Below, piece by piece: positions 26,821 to 35,809 of a DNA stretch of 64,000 nt. Made by a program: the position numbers and the translations under genes. Source of the DNA: Mycoplasmatota bacterium (GTDB taxonomy: Bacteria > Bacillota_I > Bacilli_A > Acholeplasmatales > Acholeplasmataceae); assembly GCA_018622495.1 (NCBI GenBank), contig CP076021.1:1233501-1297500 (forward strand), written 5' to 3'. A model generated the notes under the pieces. That model did not search any database. It saw nothing but the letters and a program-made list of their open reading frames with translations, and had not been told where the DNA came from. Positions within the stretch are counted from its first letter, which is position 1. Each line of letters begins with the position of its first letter.

Positions 26821-26862
26821 AAAAAAACATTTCAATATCATGCATATAAAGAAATGTTTTTT
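26821..26862 (-). terminator. Intrinsic terminator after DUF1801 gene
   Basis: AAAAACATTTC and GAAATGTTTTT flank a 17-nt loop and are followed by further Ts on the minus strand. Confidence 0.65.
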
Positions 26863-26872
26863 GTATTATATC

Positions 26873-27328
26873 TTATTTTTTTAACCTATCTTCATAGGTT
26901 TCTATATATTGTTGTACTGTGACTTTTTGACTTAATTCTCCGATAATTTTTAACACATTATCATCAATAGTTTTAAATCTTATACAACTTTTACCCATAT
27001 TTGGTTTACGATTAAAAAGTTTCTTATAAGACTCATGAAACCAATTGCTGATTTCAATATTCTGATACATTGGAAAATGATAAACATTAGTCGTTTGTTT
27101 CTGTGAAGCTATCGCCATTAGTGTAAGTGGCGTATCTGGTGTCACATGATAGCCTTTTGGATATGTTTCTAGTGGAATTGTATATGTAATCATAGAATAT
27201 AAAAAAGTCTCTTTAAAGCCTTCTGGTAAGTTGTTTTTAATTGTTTCTCTAAGTTGATTAATACCTTCTGCTCTATCTTTTGGGATCGCGTTCATATACG
27301 CATCTATTGTATCTGCATCATATCTCAT
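26873..27328 (-). CDS. DUF1801 domain protein (YdhG-like)
   Basis: A 151-aa soluble protein with the DUF1801 layout: an N-terminal helix TIDAYMNAIPKDRAEGINQLRETI, a central strand region SMITYTIPLETYPKGY, and GKSCIRFKTIDD near the C-terminus. The family has a frataxin-like fold; its function is unclear. It lies 2 nt after the HugZ-like gene, so both are translated from one transcript. Confidence 0.75.
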   Translation of the reverse strand: MRYDADTIDAYMNAIPKDRAEGINQLRETIKNNLPEGFKETFLYSMITYTIPLETYPKGYHVTPDTPLTLMAIASQKQTTNVYHFPMYQNIEISNWFHESYKKLFNRKPNMGKSCIRFKTIDDNVLKIIGELSQKVTVQQYIETYEDRLKK

Positions 27329-27330
27329 GA

Positions 27331-27831
27331 TTAATCCTCTTTTCTATGTCCATGACCTTTATTGTTTCCAGTCATTTGTTTTAATACTTTTTGATGTTCA
27401 TCAATCACATAAGCTTTACCAGCACCAATCACAAAAGATCCTTTTTTAATCTTACATGAAACGATAACAAAATCCATTTTAAATAACATATGAACAAATT
27501 CTCCAAACTTTTCAAACATTGCATCTTTCACTTCTTTTTTATTAGTGATTGAGGTTTCTACTAAATACGATAATCTTTTTCTAAAAAATATATGTTTACT
27601 CGCAGCTTCATCTTCTAAAAATAATATACTAATCACTGGATAATTGATTATATTTTGATAATGTGAAGCCATTTTGCTAATTATAAAATAAAAAGTATCA
27701 TCAACTTTAACAAAGGGAGCATACGAACTAAATGGTTCACCATCTTTTGTTTTTGATGCTATCATTAAAGACTTAAACCCTTGTGGAAAAACATCTAACT
27801 CTTCTTGAATTTTCAAAAATTCATTTATCAT
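27331..27831 (-). CDS. PNPOx-fold protein (HugZ-like heme iron utilisation type)
   Basis: The split-barrel FMN-binding fold is suggested by SLMIASKTKDGEPFSSYAPF, DTFYFIISKMASHYQNII and VISILFLEDEAASKHIFFRKRL. The C-terminal block FKMDFVIVSCKIKKGSFVIGAGKAY resembles HugZ-type proteins, which bind heme or flavin. The His-rich tail GHGHRKED may bind metal. Its SD lies in one arm of a perfect 13-bp inverted repeat (27839-27874). It is the first gene of a two-gene operon with the DUF1801 gene. Confidence 0.75.
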   Translation of the reverse strand: MINEFLKIQEELDVFPQGFKSLMIASKTKDGEPFSSYAPFVKVDDTFYFIISKMASHYQNIINYPVISILFLEDEAASKHIFFRKRLSYLVETSITNKKEVKDAMFEKFGEFVHMLFKMDFVIVSCKIKKGSFVIGAGKAYVIDEHQKVLKQMTGNNKGHGHRKED

Positions 27832-27838
27832 AATAAAA

Positions 27839-27874
27839 CCTCCTTATTATGTACATCATATCATAATAAGGAGG
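27839..27874 (-). promoter_or_regulatory. Perfect inverted repeat sequestering the SD of the HugZ-like gene
   Basis: CCTCCTTATTATG and CATAATAAGGAGG are perfectly complementary around a 10-nt loop. The downstream arm contains AAGGAGG, the SD seven bases before ATG 27831. Folding would hide the SD, while TTTTATT after the hairpin also makes it terminator-like. Translational control or termination of the upstream pseudogene are both possible. Confidence 0.6.
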
Positions 27875-27904
27875 GCTCTTAAATTAAAGTGTTTTATTAA
27901 ATGT

Positions 27905-28444
27905 TCATTTTCTGTGCATGTAAGCTTCATGAATCGTTGATGCTAAGATATTTAGATTTTTATCTTCATTTTCTAGAAGCAAATCAATTTTTGTGAAATG
28001 TTTTAAATCAAAAATCTTTTCATCATTTTTTATTCTTCTTTGACTCTTTTCAAGTGAATCACCACGATTAATCATTCTATTCATGCGTGTATCTCGTTTT
28101 GAATGTACTAAAACAACAAAAATGTTTTTTTCACTATTTTTAACAATTGCATTTGCACCATTAGGATCAACTACAACTACACCCTTTTCGCACACATCAT
28201 TTTTCTAAAGTCCATAATAATGATGATCATAGACTGATACTTCTAAAAACTTATGTTCTTTTTTTAACGATAAAAATTCTTGTTCCGTTAAAAAATGATA
28301 ATCTAAATGGTTTTTCTCATTTTTTCTTGGTGCTCTAGTCGTCGTTGTAACACATTTATTATATCCATATTTTTTATAAAGTATCTTCGCTAGTTCAGTC
28401 TTCCCACTTGCACTAGCACCTACTAAAATAATCATGATTTTCAA
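27905..28444 (-). pseudogene. Guanylate kinase-like gene with in-frame TAG
   Basis: The first 79 codons have a P-loop (VGASASGKTELAK) and TTTTRAPRKNEKNHLDYHFL, the core of guanylate kinases. TAG at 28205-28207 follows HHYYGL, and the same frame then continues as KNDVCEKGVVVVDPNGANA to a natural end of about 178 residues. The intact form would be a short kinase of GMP-kinase fold. The interruption is a substitution-type nonsense codon rather than an indel. TAG also ends other genes here, so a decayed paralogue is likelier than recoding. Confidence 0.75.
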
Positions 28445-28604
28445 CTCCTCAAAGTATTATATCATAGTTAATTAACGAATAAAATAATGTATCAATATAT
28501 TACTTAATTTTATGTAAATGAGGTTGCGTCAAACCCTTGATTTATTTATACATATGATAAAATACTTATGAGTTAAAATATTTTATTTAAGAAAGGAATT
28601 AACA

Positions 28605-29414
28605 ATGAAAAAAATATTATTAGTTTTATTCATATTATCAAGTGTTGTTTTACTTAATGCTTGTCAAAGAGATACAGGTGTCCTTCGAGTGGGCATGGAT
28701 TTACAATATCCACCATTTGAAACTGTATCAACATCAAATGAACCTGAAGGTATATCAGTCGATATTGCCTATGCATTTGGTGAATATTTAGGACGTGAAG
28801 TTGAAATAGTAAATACTGATTTTGGTTCAATCATTCCATCAATTCAATCTGGAGAAATTGACATTGCAATCGCTTCAATGAGTATCACTGAAGAACGTGA
28901 AAAAACAGTTGATTTTTCAAATCCATATTTCTATTTCAAGATTATATCATTAGTCAATCAAGCATTCGCTACTGAAAACAGTCTAACAGAAGATTCAACA
29001 ATTGATGATTTATTAGCTATTGAATCTACAAGATATACTGGTATTGCATCACAAGTATCAACAACTATTCCACAATCTTATGATAAAGAAGTCATTCAAG
29101 TAACCGATTTAGGTACTGGTGTTGAAAGTGTAGCTCAAGGTACAGCAGATGTACTCTTAATGAGTGCTAATCCTGTGGTAGATGGATATAAAGCTAATAC
29201 TTCAACAACTATGGTCCTATGGGATTCATTTGTATCTAGTCCTATTGGTATGGCTGTTAAAGAAGGAAATAGTGAATTATTAGATGAAGCAAATGCATTT
29301 ATAGCAACCTTTAATGATGAAGGTGGTTTATATGATGATTTAAAAGTTGATTGGGATGCTACATTATTAGAAAATTTAGGAAGATATGGACTTGACTTCT
29401 ACATCAACGAATAA
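28605..29414 (+). CDS. Amino-acid ABC transporter substrate-binding lipoprotein
   Basis: The signal peptide ends in VVLLNAC with the lipobox Cys at residue 20. The mature domain follows the SBP family 3 pattern: LRVGMDLQYPPFE, a DFGSIIPSIQSGEIDIAIASMSITEERE block and a C-terminal hinge. It binds a polar amino acid outside the membrane and hands it to the permease. It opens a three-gene transporter operon; the permease start lies within its last 29 bases. Ligand not determinable by eye (glutamine or arginine classes are similar). Confidence 0.92.
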   Translation: MKKILLVLFILSSVVLLNACQRDTGVLRVGMDLQYPPFETVSTSNEPEGISVDIAYAFGEYLGREVEIVNTDFGSIIPSIQSGEIDIAIASMSITEEREKTVDFSNPYFYFKIISLVNQAFATENSLTEDSTIDDLLAIESTRYTGIASQVSTTIPQSYDKEVIQVTDLGTGVESVAQGTADVLLMSANPVVDGYKANTSTTMVLWDSFVSSPIGMAVKEGNSELLDEANAFIATFNDEGGLYDDLKVDWDATLLENLGRYGLDFYINE

Positions 29415-30141
29415 GCATAGTTACGTTGCTTATTTCTTTGCGTTTCTAACAGTTATCGCATTTATCATCTTAGTCGTTTTTAGACAGGATGAACCCTTCA
29501 CTTTATCTGTTTATCAAGCTTATTATCCACTTATATTTAAAGGTTTATTAAATACATTAATCGTTTCTATCATTTCGTTAGTCGGTAGTCTTGTATTTGG
29601 CTTTATATTTTATTTATTATCTGTATCAAAAATTAAATATTTCGTTGCTTTAACGGATGTTATTCGAGAAATCGTTTATGGTACACCTCTACTTGTATTA
29701 ATTATTGTCATGGCTTTTTTGATTGGTCCAGCTTTTGGATCTTATCAAAGAAATGTTTTAGGTGTTATTGGTCTTATTGTATATATGACACCTTATATGA
29801 TGAATGTTTATCGTTCAGCTATTATTAGTATTGCAGAAGAACAATATCTAGCGATGGATTTATTTGGATTTACAAAATATCAACGATATAGATATATCAT
29901 TATTCCACAAGTATTGCGCATACTTATGCCACCAATGATGAATAATTTTTCTATGATCATTAAAGGTAGTGCATTACTCAATGTCTTAAGTTTTGCGGAA
30001 CTCTATTATTCAGTTAGAATTGCTCAATCACAAACTTTCGCTTTTGTTGAAGGATATATTATCATGTGGGTCTTATATCTCGTGATTACTATACCTTTAT
30101 CATTTCTTACAAAATGGGTGGAAAGGAAGTTTGCTTTATGA
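29386..30141 (+). CDS. Amino-acid ABC transporter permease
   Basis: A membrane protein of 251 aa with five to six helices and the BPD_transp_1 coupling loop in EEQYLAMDLFGFTKYQRYRYIIIPQVLR (EAA-type motif with the conserved Gly). The N-terminal LLNTLIVSIISLVGSLVFGF is the His/Glu/Gln/Arg permease signature. The start at 29386 has AGGAAGAT directly upstream and overlaps the lipoprotein gene by 29 nt. The stop overlaps the ATPase start by ATGA. Confidence 0.92.
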   Translation: MDLTSTSTNKHSYVAYFFAFLTVIAFIILVVFRQDEPFTLSVYQAYYPLIFKGLLNTLIVSIISLVGSLVFGFIFYLLSVSKIKYFVALTDVIREIVYGTPLLVLIIVMAFLIGPAFGSYQRNVLGVIGLIVYMTPYMMNVYRSAIISIAEEQYLAMDLFGFTKYQRYRYIIIPQVLRILMPPMMNNFSMIIKGSALLNVLSFAELYYSVRIAQSQTFAFVEGYIIMWVLYLVITIPLSFLTKWVERKFAL

Positions 30142-30842
30142 AATTAGAAATTAATAAAGTCACACATATTTATGATAAGACTGTCTTAAAAGATATTTCA
30201 CTATCACTTGATGGATATCATTCTATTGCTTTTATTGGTGTATCAGGTTCAGGTAAATCAACATTAATAAGATTATTAAGTGGTTTAGAAAAAGCTACTT
30301 CTGGTGAGGTTTCAATTAATCAATATGATGTATCTAGTGATATATACAAAAGAAAAATTGGATTTGTTTTTCAAAGTCATAATCTTTTTCCTCATTTAAC
30401 ACTTAAGAAAAATATTACATTGGTTTTAGAAAAAACAAGAAAAGTTAATGAAGAAAAAGCATCACAAATTGCTGACAAGTATCTAGATCTTCTACATCTT
30501 AGCGATCAACACTATAAACTACCAAGAAATGTTTCTGGAGGACAGGCACAAAGAGCATCAATTGCAAGAGCACTTGCTATGAATCCTGATATTGTTTTTT
30601 TAGATGAACCAACATCTTCGCTTGATCCTATTTTAACTGATGAAGTTTTAACAGCTATTGAAGAATTAAAGGGTTTAGGAAAAGATTTTATATTTGTCAC
30701 CCATGTTATAAGTTTTGTAAAAGATTTTGCAGATTATGTTGTTTTTCTAGATGACGGACATATTATTGAACATGGTGAACCAGATATTTTGGAAAATCCT
30801 AAAACTAAACAACTTGAAGCATTTATGAAGAAAGTAAGATAA
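30138..30842 (+). CDS. Amino-acid ABC transporter ATP-binding protein
   Basis: A complete ABC ATPase of 234 aa: Walker A GVSGSGKST, Q-loop FVFQSHNLFPHLTL, signature VSGGQAQRASIARAL, Walker B IVFLDEPTSSLD and H-loop FVTHV. It powers the import of the adjacent permease as a homodimer. I start at ATG 30138 (MKLEIN) because GGAAAGGAAG precedes it; the open frame upstream lies inside the permease gene. A long terminator follows. Confidence 0.94.
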   Translation: MKLEINKVTHIYDKTVLKDISLSLDGYHSIAFIGVSGSGKSTLIRLLSGLEKATSGEVSINQYDVSSDIYKRKIGFVFQSHNLFPHLTLKKNITLVLEKTRKVNEEKASQIADKYLDLLHLSDQHYKLPRNVSGGQAQRASIARALAMNPDIVFLDEPTSSLDPILTDEVLTAIEELKGLGKDFIFVTHVISFVKDFADYVVFLDDGHIIEHGEPDILENPKTKQLEAFMKKVR

Positions 30843-30849
30843 ATCAATA

Positions 30850-30904
30850 AAGGGACTGTAAAGAAATGAAGTTATAACCACTTCATTTCTTTACAGTCCC
30901 TTTT
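30850..30904. terminator. Bidirectional terminator, 24-bp perfect inverted repeat
   Basis: The arms 30850-30873 and 30881-30904 are perfectly complementary over 24 bp around a 7-base loop; T-rich ends lie on both strands. It separates two convergent genes (stops at 30842 and 30906). The stem is longer than the other terminators of the window. Confidence 0.8.
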
Positions 30905-30905
30905 C

Positions 30906-31519
30906 TTATTGGTTTTGATGCGTGTGATGTTTATTCGCAAGTGCTTCCCAATATTTTTTATCTTCATCTGTAATATCTCTTATTTTCTTACAAGGATTAC
31001 CTGCAGCAACACAATTTGATTCAATATCCTTAGTCACAATGCTTCCTGAACCAATGACAACATTATCTCCTATCGTCACACCTGGATTAATCACAACATT
31101 TCCGCCTATCCATACATCGTTACCAATTGTCACAGGGTACCCGTATTCTAGTTCTTCATTTCGAGTATCTTTATCAATTGGATGTCCTGCTGTATAAATG
31201 CATACTCTAGGTGCTATAAAAACATTGTCACCAATCGTAATTTTATTCACATCTAAAAATATACAATCATAGTTTGCATAAAAATGTTTGCCAATATGAA
31301 TATTCATTCCATAATCGCATCTAAAAGGAGGATTCACCCATGAATTATCTCCAATTGAACCAAATAATTTTTTAATCACTGCTTGTTTTTTTAAGCGATC
31401 TATATTTAATTCATTATTAAACTTAAATAATAGTACATCTTTTTTCTTTACAAGTTTTTTAATTCAGCATCATTTGCTGAATACAGCATACCTTTAAGCA
31501 TGTATTCTTTCTCAGTCAT
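30906..31519 (-). CDS. maa: Maltose O-acetyltransferase-like (hexapeptide repeat), frameshifted
   Basis: The gene should begin at ATG 31519 (MTEKEYMLKGMLYSANDAEL, SD AGGGAGAT). That N-terminal stretch is the sugar O-acetyltransferase family's mac domain. The frame breaks at an A-run (31455-31460): six As where seven would continue as KKLVKKKDVLLFKF. The remaining frame (30906-31379) carries the left-handed beta-helix repeats (IGDNVFIAPRVCIYTAGHP, IGNDVWIGGNVVINPGVTIG) with the catalytic-type His. Intact, it would acetylate a sugar using acetyl-CoA. A lost base in sequencing is plausible. Confidence 0.8.
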
Positions 31520-31540
31520 TTTATCTCCCTTAATATAATC

Positions 31541-31735
31541 TTATTTAATGATTTCTTGTACTCTACCAACAATACCATCTTCCGTTCTAACTTTTATACC
31601 GTGGGGGTGAAAACTAGAGTTTGTCAAAATATCTTTAACAATACCTTCAGTTAATTTACCACTTCTTTGGTTTTGTTTTTCTACTATTAATACGGTTAAT
31701 CCCTTTTTAACATCACTTCTATTTTGTCCGTTCAT
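31541..31735 (-). CDS. ywbE: YwbE family small protein (DUF2196)
   Basis: This 64-aa protein matches the YwbE pattern closely: MNGQNRSDVKKGL, RSGKLTEGIVKDILTNSSFH and PHGIKVRTEDGIVGRVQ. Its role is unknown; the fold is predicted to be a small beta-barrel. It precedes the maa gene by 21 nt on the same strand and is divergent from the rhodanese gene. Confidence 0.85.
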   Translation of the reverse strand: MNGQNRSDVKKGLTVLIVEKQNQRSGKLTEGIVKDILTNSSFHPHGIKVRTEDGIVGRVQEIIK

Positions 31736-31831
31736 AAAAACTCCTTTATTTGTCTCTTTTCCATTTCATTATAACATTACAAACAATTAGTGTATACTTT
31801 TAATAGATATAATCATTTAGGAGCACAAGAC

Positions 31832-32164
31832 ATGCAAAAAGAAATCAATGATCCACAAAAAATTAGTTTTCCCGACTTAATAGAACTCATCGTTAAAGAT
31901 AAAGTATTTGTATTAGATGTTAGAACGCGTGGAGAAAATCAATTTGTTAATTTCCCTTTTGCGATAAACATACCATTAGGTGAATTAAATCAACATCTTG
32001 ACATGCTTCCAAGAGATAAGTTAATTGCAACTTTTTGTGTTTCTCAAAGAAGATCTGCAATTGCGACAACGTATTTAAATTCGATTGGTTATCATTCTAA
32101 GTTTATAGGTGAAAATCTTGGTGATTTAGCAAGATTATTTAATTATGGATTTGAAAAACAATAA
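31832..32164 (+). CDS. Rhodanese-like domain protein
   Basis: A single rhodanese domain of 110 aa: VFVLDVRTRGENQFVNFPFAINIPLGEL matches the conserved DVR and the H/NIP region, and the active-site loop is CVSQRRS with the catalytic Cys present. It transfers sulfur from a persulfide donor to an acceptor in the cytoplasm. I start at ATG 31832 because GGAGC lies upstream; the open frame further upstream covers the -10 region (TATAAT). Confidence 0.8.
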   Translation: MQKEINDPQKISFPDLIELIVKDKVFVLDVRTRGENQFVNFPFAINIPLGELNQHLDMLPRDKLIATFCVSQRRSAIATTYLNSIGYHSKFIGENLGDLARLFNYGFEKQ

Positions 32165-32181
32165 TACATATTAAAAATTAT

Positions 32182-32215
32182 AAAACAGGCACTCATCAAA
32201 TGATGAATGCCTGTC
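32182..32215 (-). terminator. Terminator between convergent genes
   Basis: GACAGGCATTCATC and GATGAGTGCCTGT pair with one mismatch and are followed by TTTATAATTTTT on the minus strand, after the DUF1295 stop. On the plus strand the T-run is weaker. Confidence 0.7.
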
Positions 32216-32221
32216 ATTTCA

Positions 32222-33097
32222 TTATCCTTTTTTACCCCAAGGAAATATCATTGGTGTTTGTTTAATATAAGTTTCCCAACCATCATATTTAGACATATGT
32301 TTTTCAAGCAGTGGTGTTGATATTTTTATCATCACCAAACTCATAAGTAATGGTGATATAATCAATATTGCATAAAATATCATGCTAATTTGTGAATTTA
32401 GTAATGATATGCCAACGATATAAAGTCCAATCCAAATCATTATTTCTCCAAAGTAATTTGGATGTCTAGTCAATGACCATAACCCTTTATCCATTAACTT
32501 CTTTTCACCTTTTAATATATGTCTTCTTAATTGTTCGTCGCCTACTACTTCAAAAAATAAACCAGTTAACGCAATGAGTAACCCTAATGCAACAAATATT
32601 GATAAATAACTATCAAATGAAAATTGATTAAATGCAATGACAGTGTAACTAGCTGAACCTACAACGAAATTTATAAGTGCTTGAACCATAAATACTCTAA
32701 AGAATGCGATAATGACCACACGGTCTCCCCATTCTTTTCGCCAATTAGCATATCTGAAATCTTCAGGTTTACCCCAATTTCTCTTAATTAATCTAATTGA
32801 TAATCTCATTCCCCAAATAAATATAAATGCTGTAACAACATATGATAACAATGTTGGGTTACTTGTAAAAACTAATGTTGAAATTGCACCTATAACAAAT
32901 CCCATCCCCCAAAACATATCTACAATCGAATTATCTTTAATGATTTGTGCGATCACAAATAATATCATGAATGCACCCAGTGTTATAAGATATGGGTATA
33001 ATAAACTTGCTGAATCAAAAAATCTAAACCCTCTTGTTGCCAGTGCTACAGTTGCTAAAAATAATAATGGGTATATAATTAATCTTTTTTTATCCAT
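32222..33097 (-). CDS. DUF1295 membrane protein (second copy type)
   Basis: A 291-aa membrane protein with GLWSLTRHPNYFGEIMIWIGLY, the DUF1295 / steroid 5-alpha-reductase-like signature also seen in the protein at 20185-21084. The two share this motif but differ widely elsewhere. I start at ATG 33097, preceded by AAGGAGAAA; an upstream in-frame extension has no SD. It lies 22 nt after the DegV gene in the same operon. Substrate unknown. Confidence 0.82.
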   Translation of the reverse strand: MDKKRLIIYPLLFLATVALATRGFRFFDSASLLYPYLITLGAFMILFVIAQIIKDNSIVDMFWGMGFVIGAISTLVFTSNPTLLSYVVTAFIFIWGMRLSIRLIKRNWGKPEDFRYANWRKEWGDRVVIIAFFRVFMVQALINFVVGSASYTVIAFNQFSFDSYLSIFVALGLLIALTGLFFEVVGDEQLRRHILKGEKKLMDKGLWSLTRHPNYFGEIMIWIGLYIVGISLLNSQISMIFYAILIISPLLMSLVMIKISTPLLEKHMSKYDGWETYIKQTPMIFPWGKKG

Positions 33098-33119
33098 TTT
33101 TTCTCCTTCTTTTCTTAAC

Positions 33120-34909
33120 TTATTTACTGATATATGCAATCGCAACTGTTCCGATGCCTGCGTTCATTGCAACTATCGCTGAAATTTCCATTGTATATAT
33201 AGGATCAAATCCAATAATTTGCTTAGCTTTTTCAATAAATGCATCAGCATGTTTATCTTTATTAGCATAAACAATCGCATATCTTTCAATACCTTTTTGT
33301 GTAATAATTTCTTTAATATGACTAAATATTTTTCTCGTTGCTGTTATTGTAGAAAAAGCTTTAGTATAAATAATACCATTTCCTTCATCATCGATTGATA
33401 CAACCGGTTTAAGATTGACCAAGTCACCAATAACACCAGTTACTTTAGAAACTCTGCCACCTTTAACCATATACTTTAAAGTTTTTACACGTACAAGTAT
33501 TTTTGTTTGTTCACGTAAACGATTAATTTCGGATACTACTTTATCAAAAGCAAATCCTTTATGTATCATTTCTGCAGCACGCATCACAAGTAAACCTTCG
33601 CACCAGAGTTTTGTTTTGAGTCAATGACTTCAATATGTGTATCTTTATCAATAACTTTCTTAGCTTGTTGAAATACATTATATGTCCCAGACATTTTTGA
33701 AGAGACACTAATGACTAAAATATTTTGATAATATGTACTTAAATATGAAAAGAAATTTTGCATGTGTTTTAAATTAGGCTGCGTTGTTGTTGGATATGTT
33801 TCTAACTCGTCCATAAATTTATAGAACGTTTTAGAAGTCATGGTTAACTTATCGTAATAATCACTACCTTCAATGGTAAGTGTAAGATTTATTTGTTGTA
33901 TTTGATATTCATCAATTAATGACTGAGGTAAATCAGCAATTGAATCAGTTACTATAACTGTATTGTATTTTCTTGCATTTTTGACTTCATATTGACGTTT
34001 CATATCATCAACTTTTTGCTCAATAATTCGTCCAAAATCTCTTAATCTCAAAAATACATGATGAGGTTCATTCGTATGAATATGAATGCGCGCTTTTTGT
34101 TCGTTACCTGCAACAACTAATGAATTGCCTAAATCATGAAGAGCAACTCTTATTTCTTTCGCGGATAAATTTTCACCTGTAATTAATGCTTCAGTACAAT
34201 ATCTAAAATCATCGTCACTAAATGCTTCATGATTATCTGGTTCTTTTGCGTTTGATTGTACATCAAATTGATCATCATAAAGTTCATCCATAAATTCATC
34301 TTTGATAAAATACATCAATCCTTCAACAAAATGATAAAATCCTTTTGCCCCTGCATCAACGACATGATTCTTTTTTAAAACATCTAATTGTTCAGTAGTT
34401 TCAAATAAAAACCCTTCAAGTTTTTCAAACGATTTACTAAATAATACAGTCATGTCCTTTGTTTGTTCATTAAACTGATTAAGTGTTTCACTCCAAGCTC
34501 TCATTAAAGTAATCATAGTACCTTCAACGGGCTGACTCACTGCATCATAAGCATATGTTACTGCTTTATTCATTGCATTTAATAAATTTGTAACATCAAT
34601 ATCATCTTTAGATATATCTAATTCATATATAAGTCCATTAAGATATTGTGCAAAAATAATACCTGAATTTCCTCTTGCACCTTCTAATGCACGATCAGCA
34701 ATAGATAATAATTTATGATTATCATTTTCTTCTGATTTTGAATCAGACAATATTGAATGCATTAAAGAAGCTAAATTGGTTCCTGTATCTCCATCAGCAA
34801 CTGGAAATACATTAATTGTGTTTAATATATCTTTATGCTTAAGAACACTTTTAGCACCTGCTAAAATAGAAAGATATAATTTGTTTTTGTTAAGTGTTAA
34901 AGTTTGCAT
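33120..34909 (-). CDS. DAK2-DegV fusion protein (fatty acid kinase-type), frameshifted
   Basis: The N-terminal DAK2 domain carries NVFPVADGDTGTNLA, the dihydroxyacetone kinase-like ATP site. After residue about 310 a DegV domain starts (NTVIVTDSIADLPQSLIDEY). The first frame stops at 33584 after DSKQNSGAKVYL, while the other continues as EGLLVMRAAEMIHKGF to 33120 with the rest of DegV (PVVSIDDEG, NAGIGTVAIAY). One missing base near 33600 explains this: the expected continuation is SGAEGLLVMRAA. DegV binds fatty acids and DAK2 phosphorylates them in FakB/FakA systems; fused forms exist in low-GC bacteria. Confidence 0.85.
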
Positions 34910-34931
34910 AAATTTCGTCTCCCTTTAGATA

Positions 34932-35330
34932 TTAAAATAATGAAAACAATAGATACCCTAAAATTGTACTAACAGTCCCCACTGATGTTCCCCAAATCAA
35001 ATCAATAATAGTTATTTTTACTGGCCAATCTTTTATCGTTGCTAAATTTGTTAAATCATATGTCGCATAGCACATAAAACCGTAAATTGCACCGTTAAGC
35101 ATACCTTTTCCTAATGAGTTAGCAGCAACTGCTGGCGCAATCGCAAAATAAACTAAACCAATAATAAATAAGACATAGAAAATAATTGCTGCTGTAAAGT
35201 TAAATTTATCAGCGAATAAATAACCCAGATACTTATCATACATTTTTTTAGCAAATATGCCTAACCATAATAAATCAATTACAAAAAATACAATAAAAGT
35301 TAATATAAACATTAAAAAATAATCCCACAT
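34932..35330 (-). CDS. DUF2177 membrane protein (132 aa)
   Basis: Four hydrophobic segments; FVIDLLWLGIFAKKMYDKYLG and IYGFMCYATYDLTNLATIKDW match the DUF2177 family. Function unknown. It is the first gene of an operon with DAK2-DegV and DUF1295. A TATAAT (35364-35369) and a cre-like site lie upstream. Confidence 0.8.
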   Translation of the reverse strand: MWDYFLMFILTFIVFFVIDLLWLGIFAKKMYDKYLGYLFADKFNFTAAIIFYVLFIIGLVYFAIAPAVAANSLGKGMLNGAIYGFMCYATYDLTNLATIKDWPVKITIIDLIWGTSVGTVSTILGYLLFSLF

Positions 35331-35381
35331 AAGCTACACCTCATTCTATTTTTTTATATATTAATTATAACATAATTAGGG

Positions 35382-35396
35382 ATGCAAGCGCTTCTA
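35382..35396 (-). promoter_or_regulatory. Possible cre (CcpA operator) at the -35 region
   Basis: ATGCAAGCGCTTCTA matches the cre consensus WTGNAANCGNWNNCW at all but one fixed position and contains the palindrome AAGCGCTT. It lies about 12 bp upstream of the TATAAT of the DUF2177 promoter, so binding would block RNA polymerase. CcpA itself is not in the window. Confidence 0.35.
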
Positions 35397-35464
35397 TTTA
35401 GAATTATTTTAGGTGTTTTTTTTATGTTTAAATGTTAATATATTTACATAAAGGAGTGGTATAG

Positions 35465-35803
35465 TTGAAAATAATAAAAATAGTTTCATTTTTAGGTGCT
35501 ATCGCGATGACGATAGCTTTAGTCAATGGCTTTGTTAATGGTAGTTTTATTAATGATGGAAAAATGTTATTAAGTAACCCTTGGGGCATTGTTTCTTTAG
35601 TTGATTTATACGTAGGTTTTATATTGTTTTCTCTTTGGATCATTTACCGTGAATCATCATTAACAGCGAAGATAATCTGGGTTGTGCTGATGATGGTTTT
35701 AGGATTCTTTACAGCAAGTATTTATGTATTTTATGTTTTTCACACATCAAAAGACAATCTATCTATTGCAATCCATGGAAAAAATCATTTGGATAAATCA
35801 TAA
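35465..35803 (+). CDS. DUF1475 membrane protein (112 aa)
   Basis: Three membrane segments; LVDLYVGFILFSLWIIYRES is the core of the DUF1475 family. The start codon is TTG at 35465, chosen because AAAGGAGTG lies six bases before it and no ATG fits. Function unknown. The gene is convergent with the ADP-ribosylglycohydrolase-like gene, seven bases away. Confidence 0.72.
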   Translation: MKIIKIVSFLGAIAMTIALVNGFVNGSFINDGKMLLSNPWGIVSLVDLYVGFILFSLWIIYRESSLTAKIIWVVLMMVLGFFTASIYVFYVFHTSKDNLSIAIHGKNHLDKS

Positions 35804-35809
35804 TAGATG

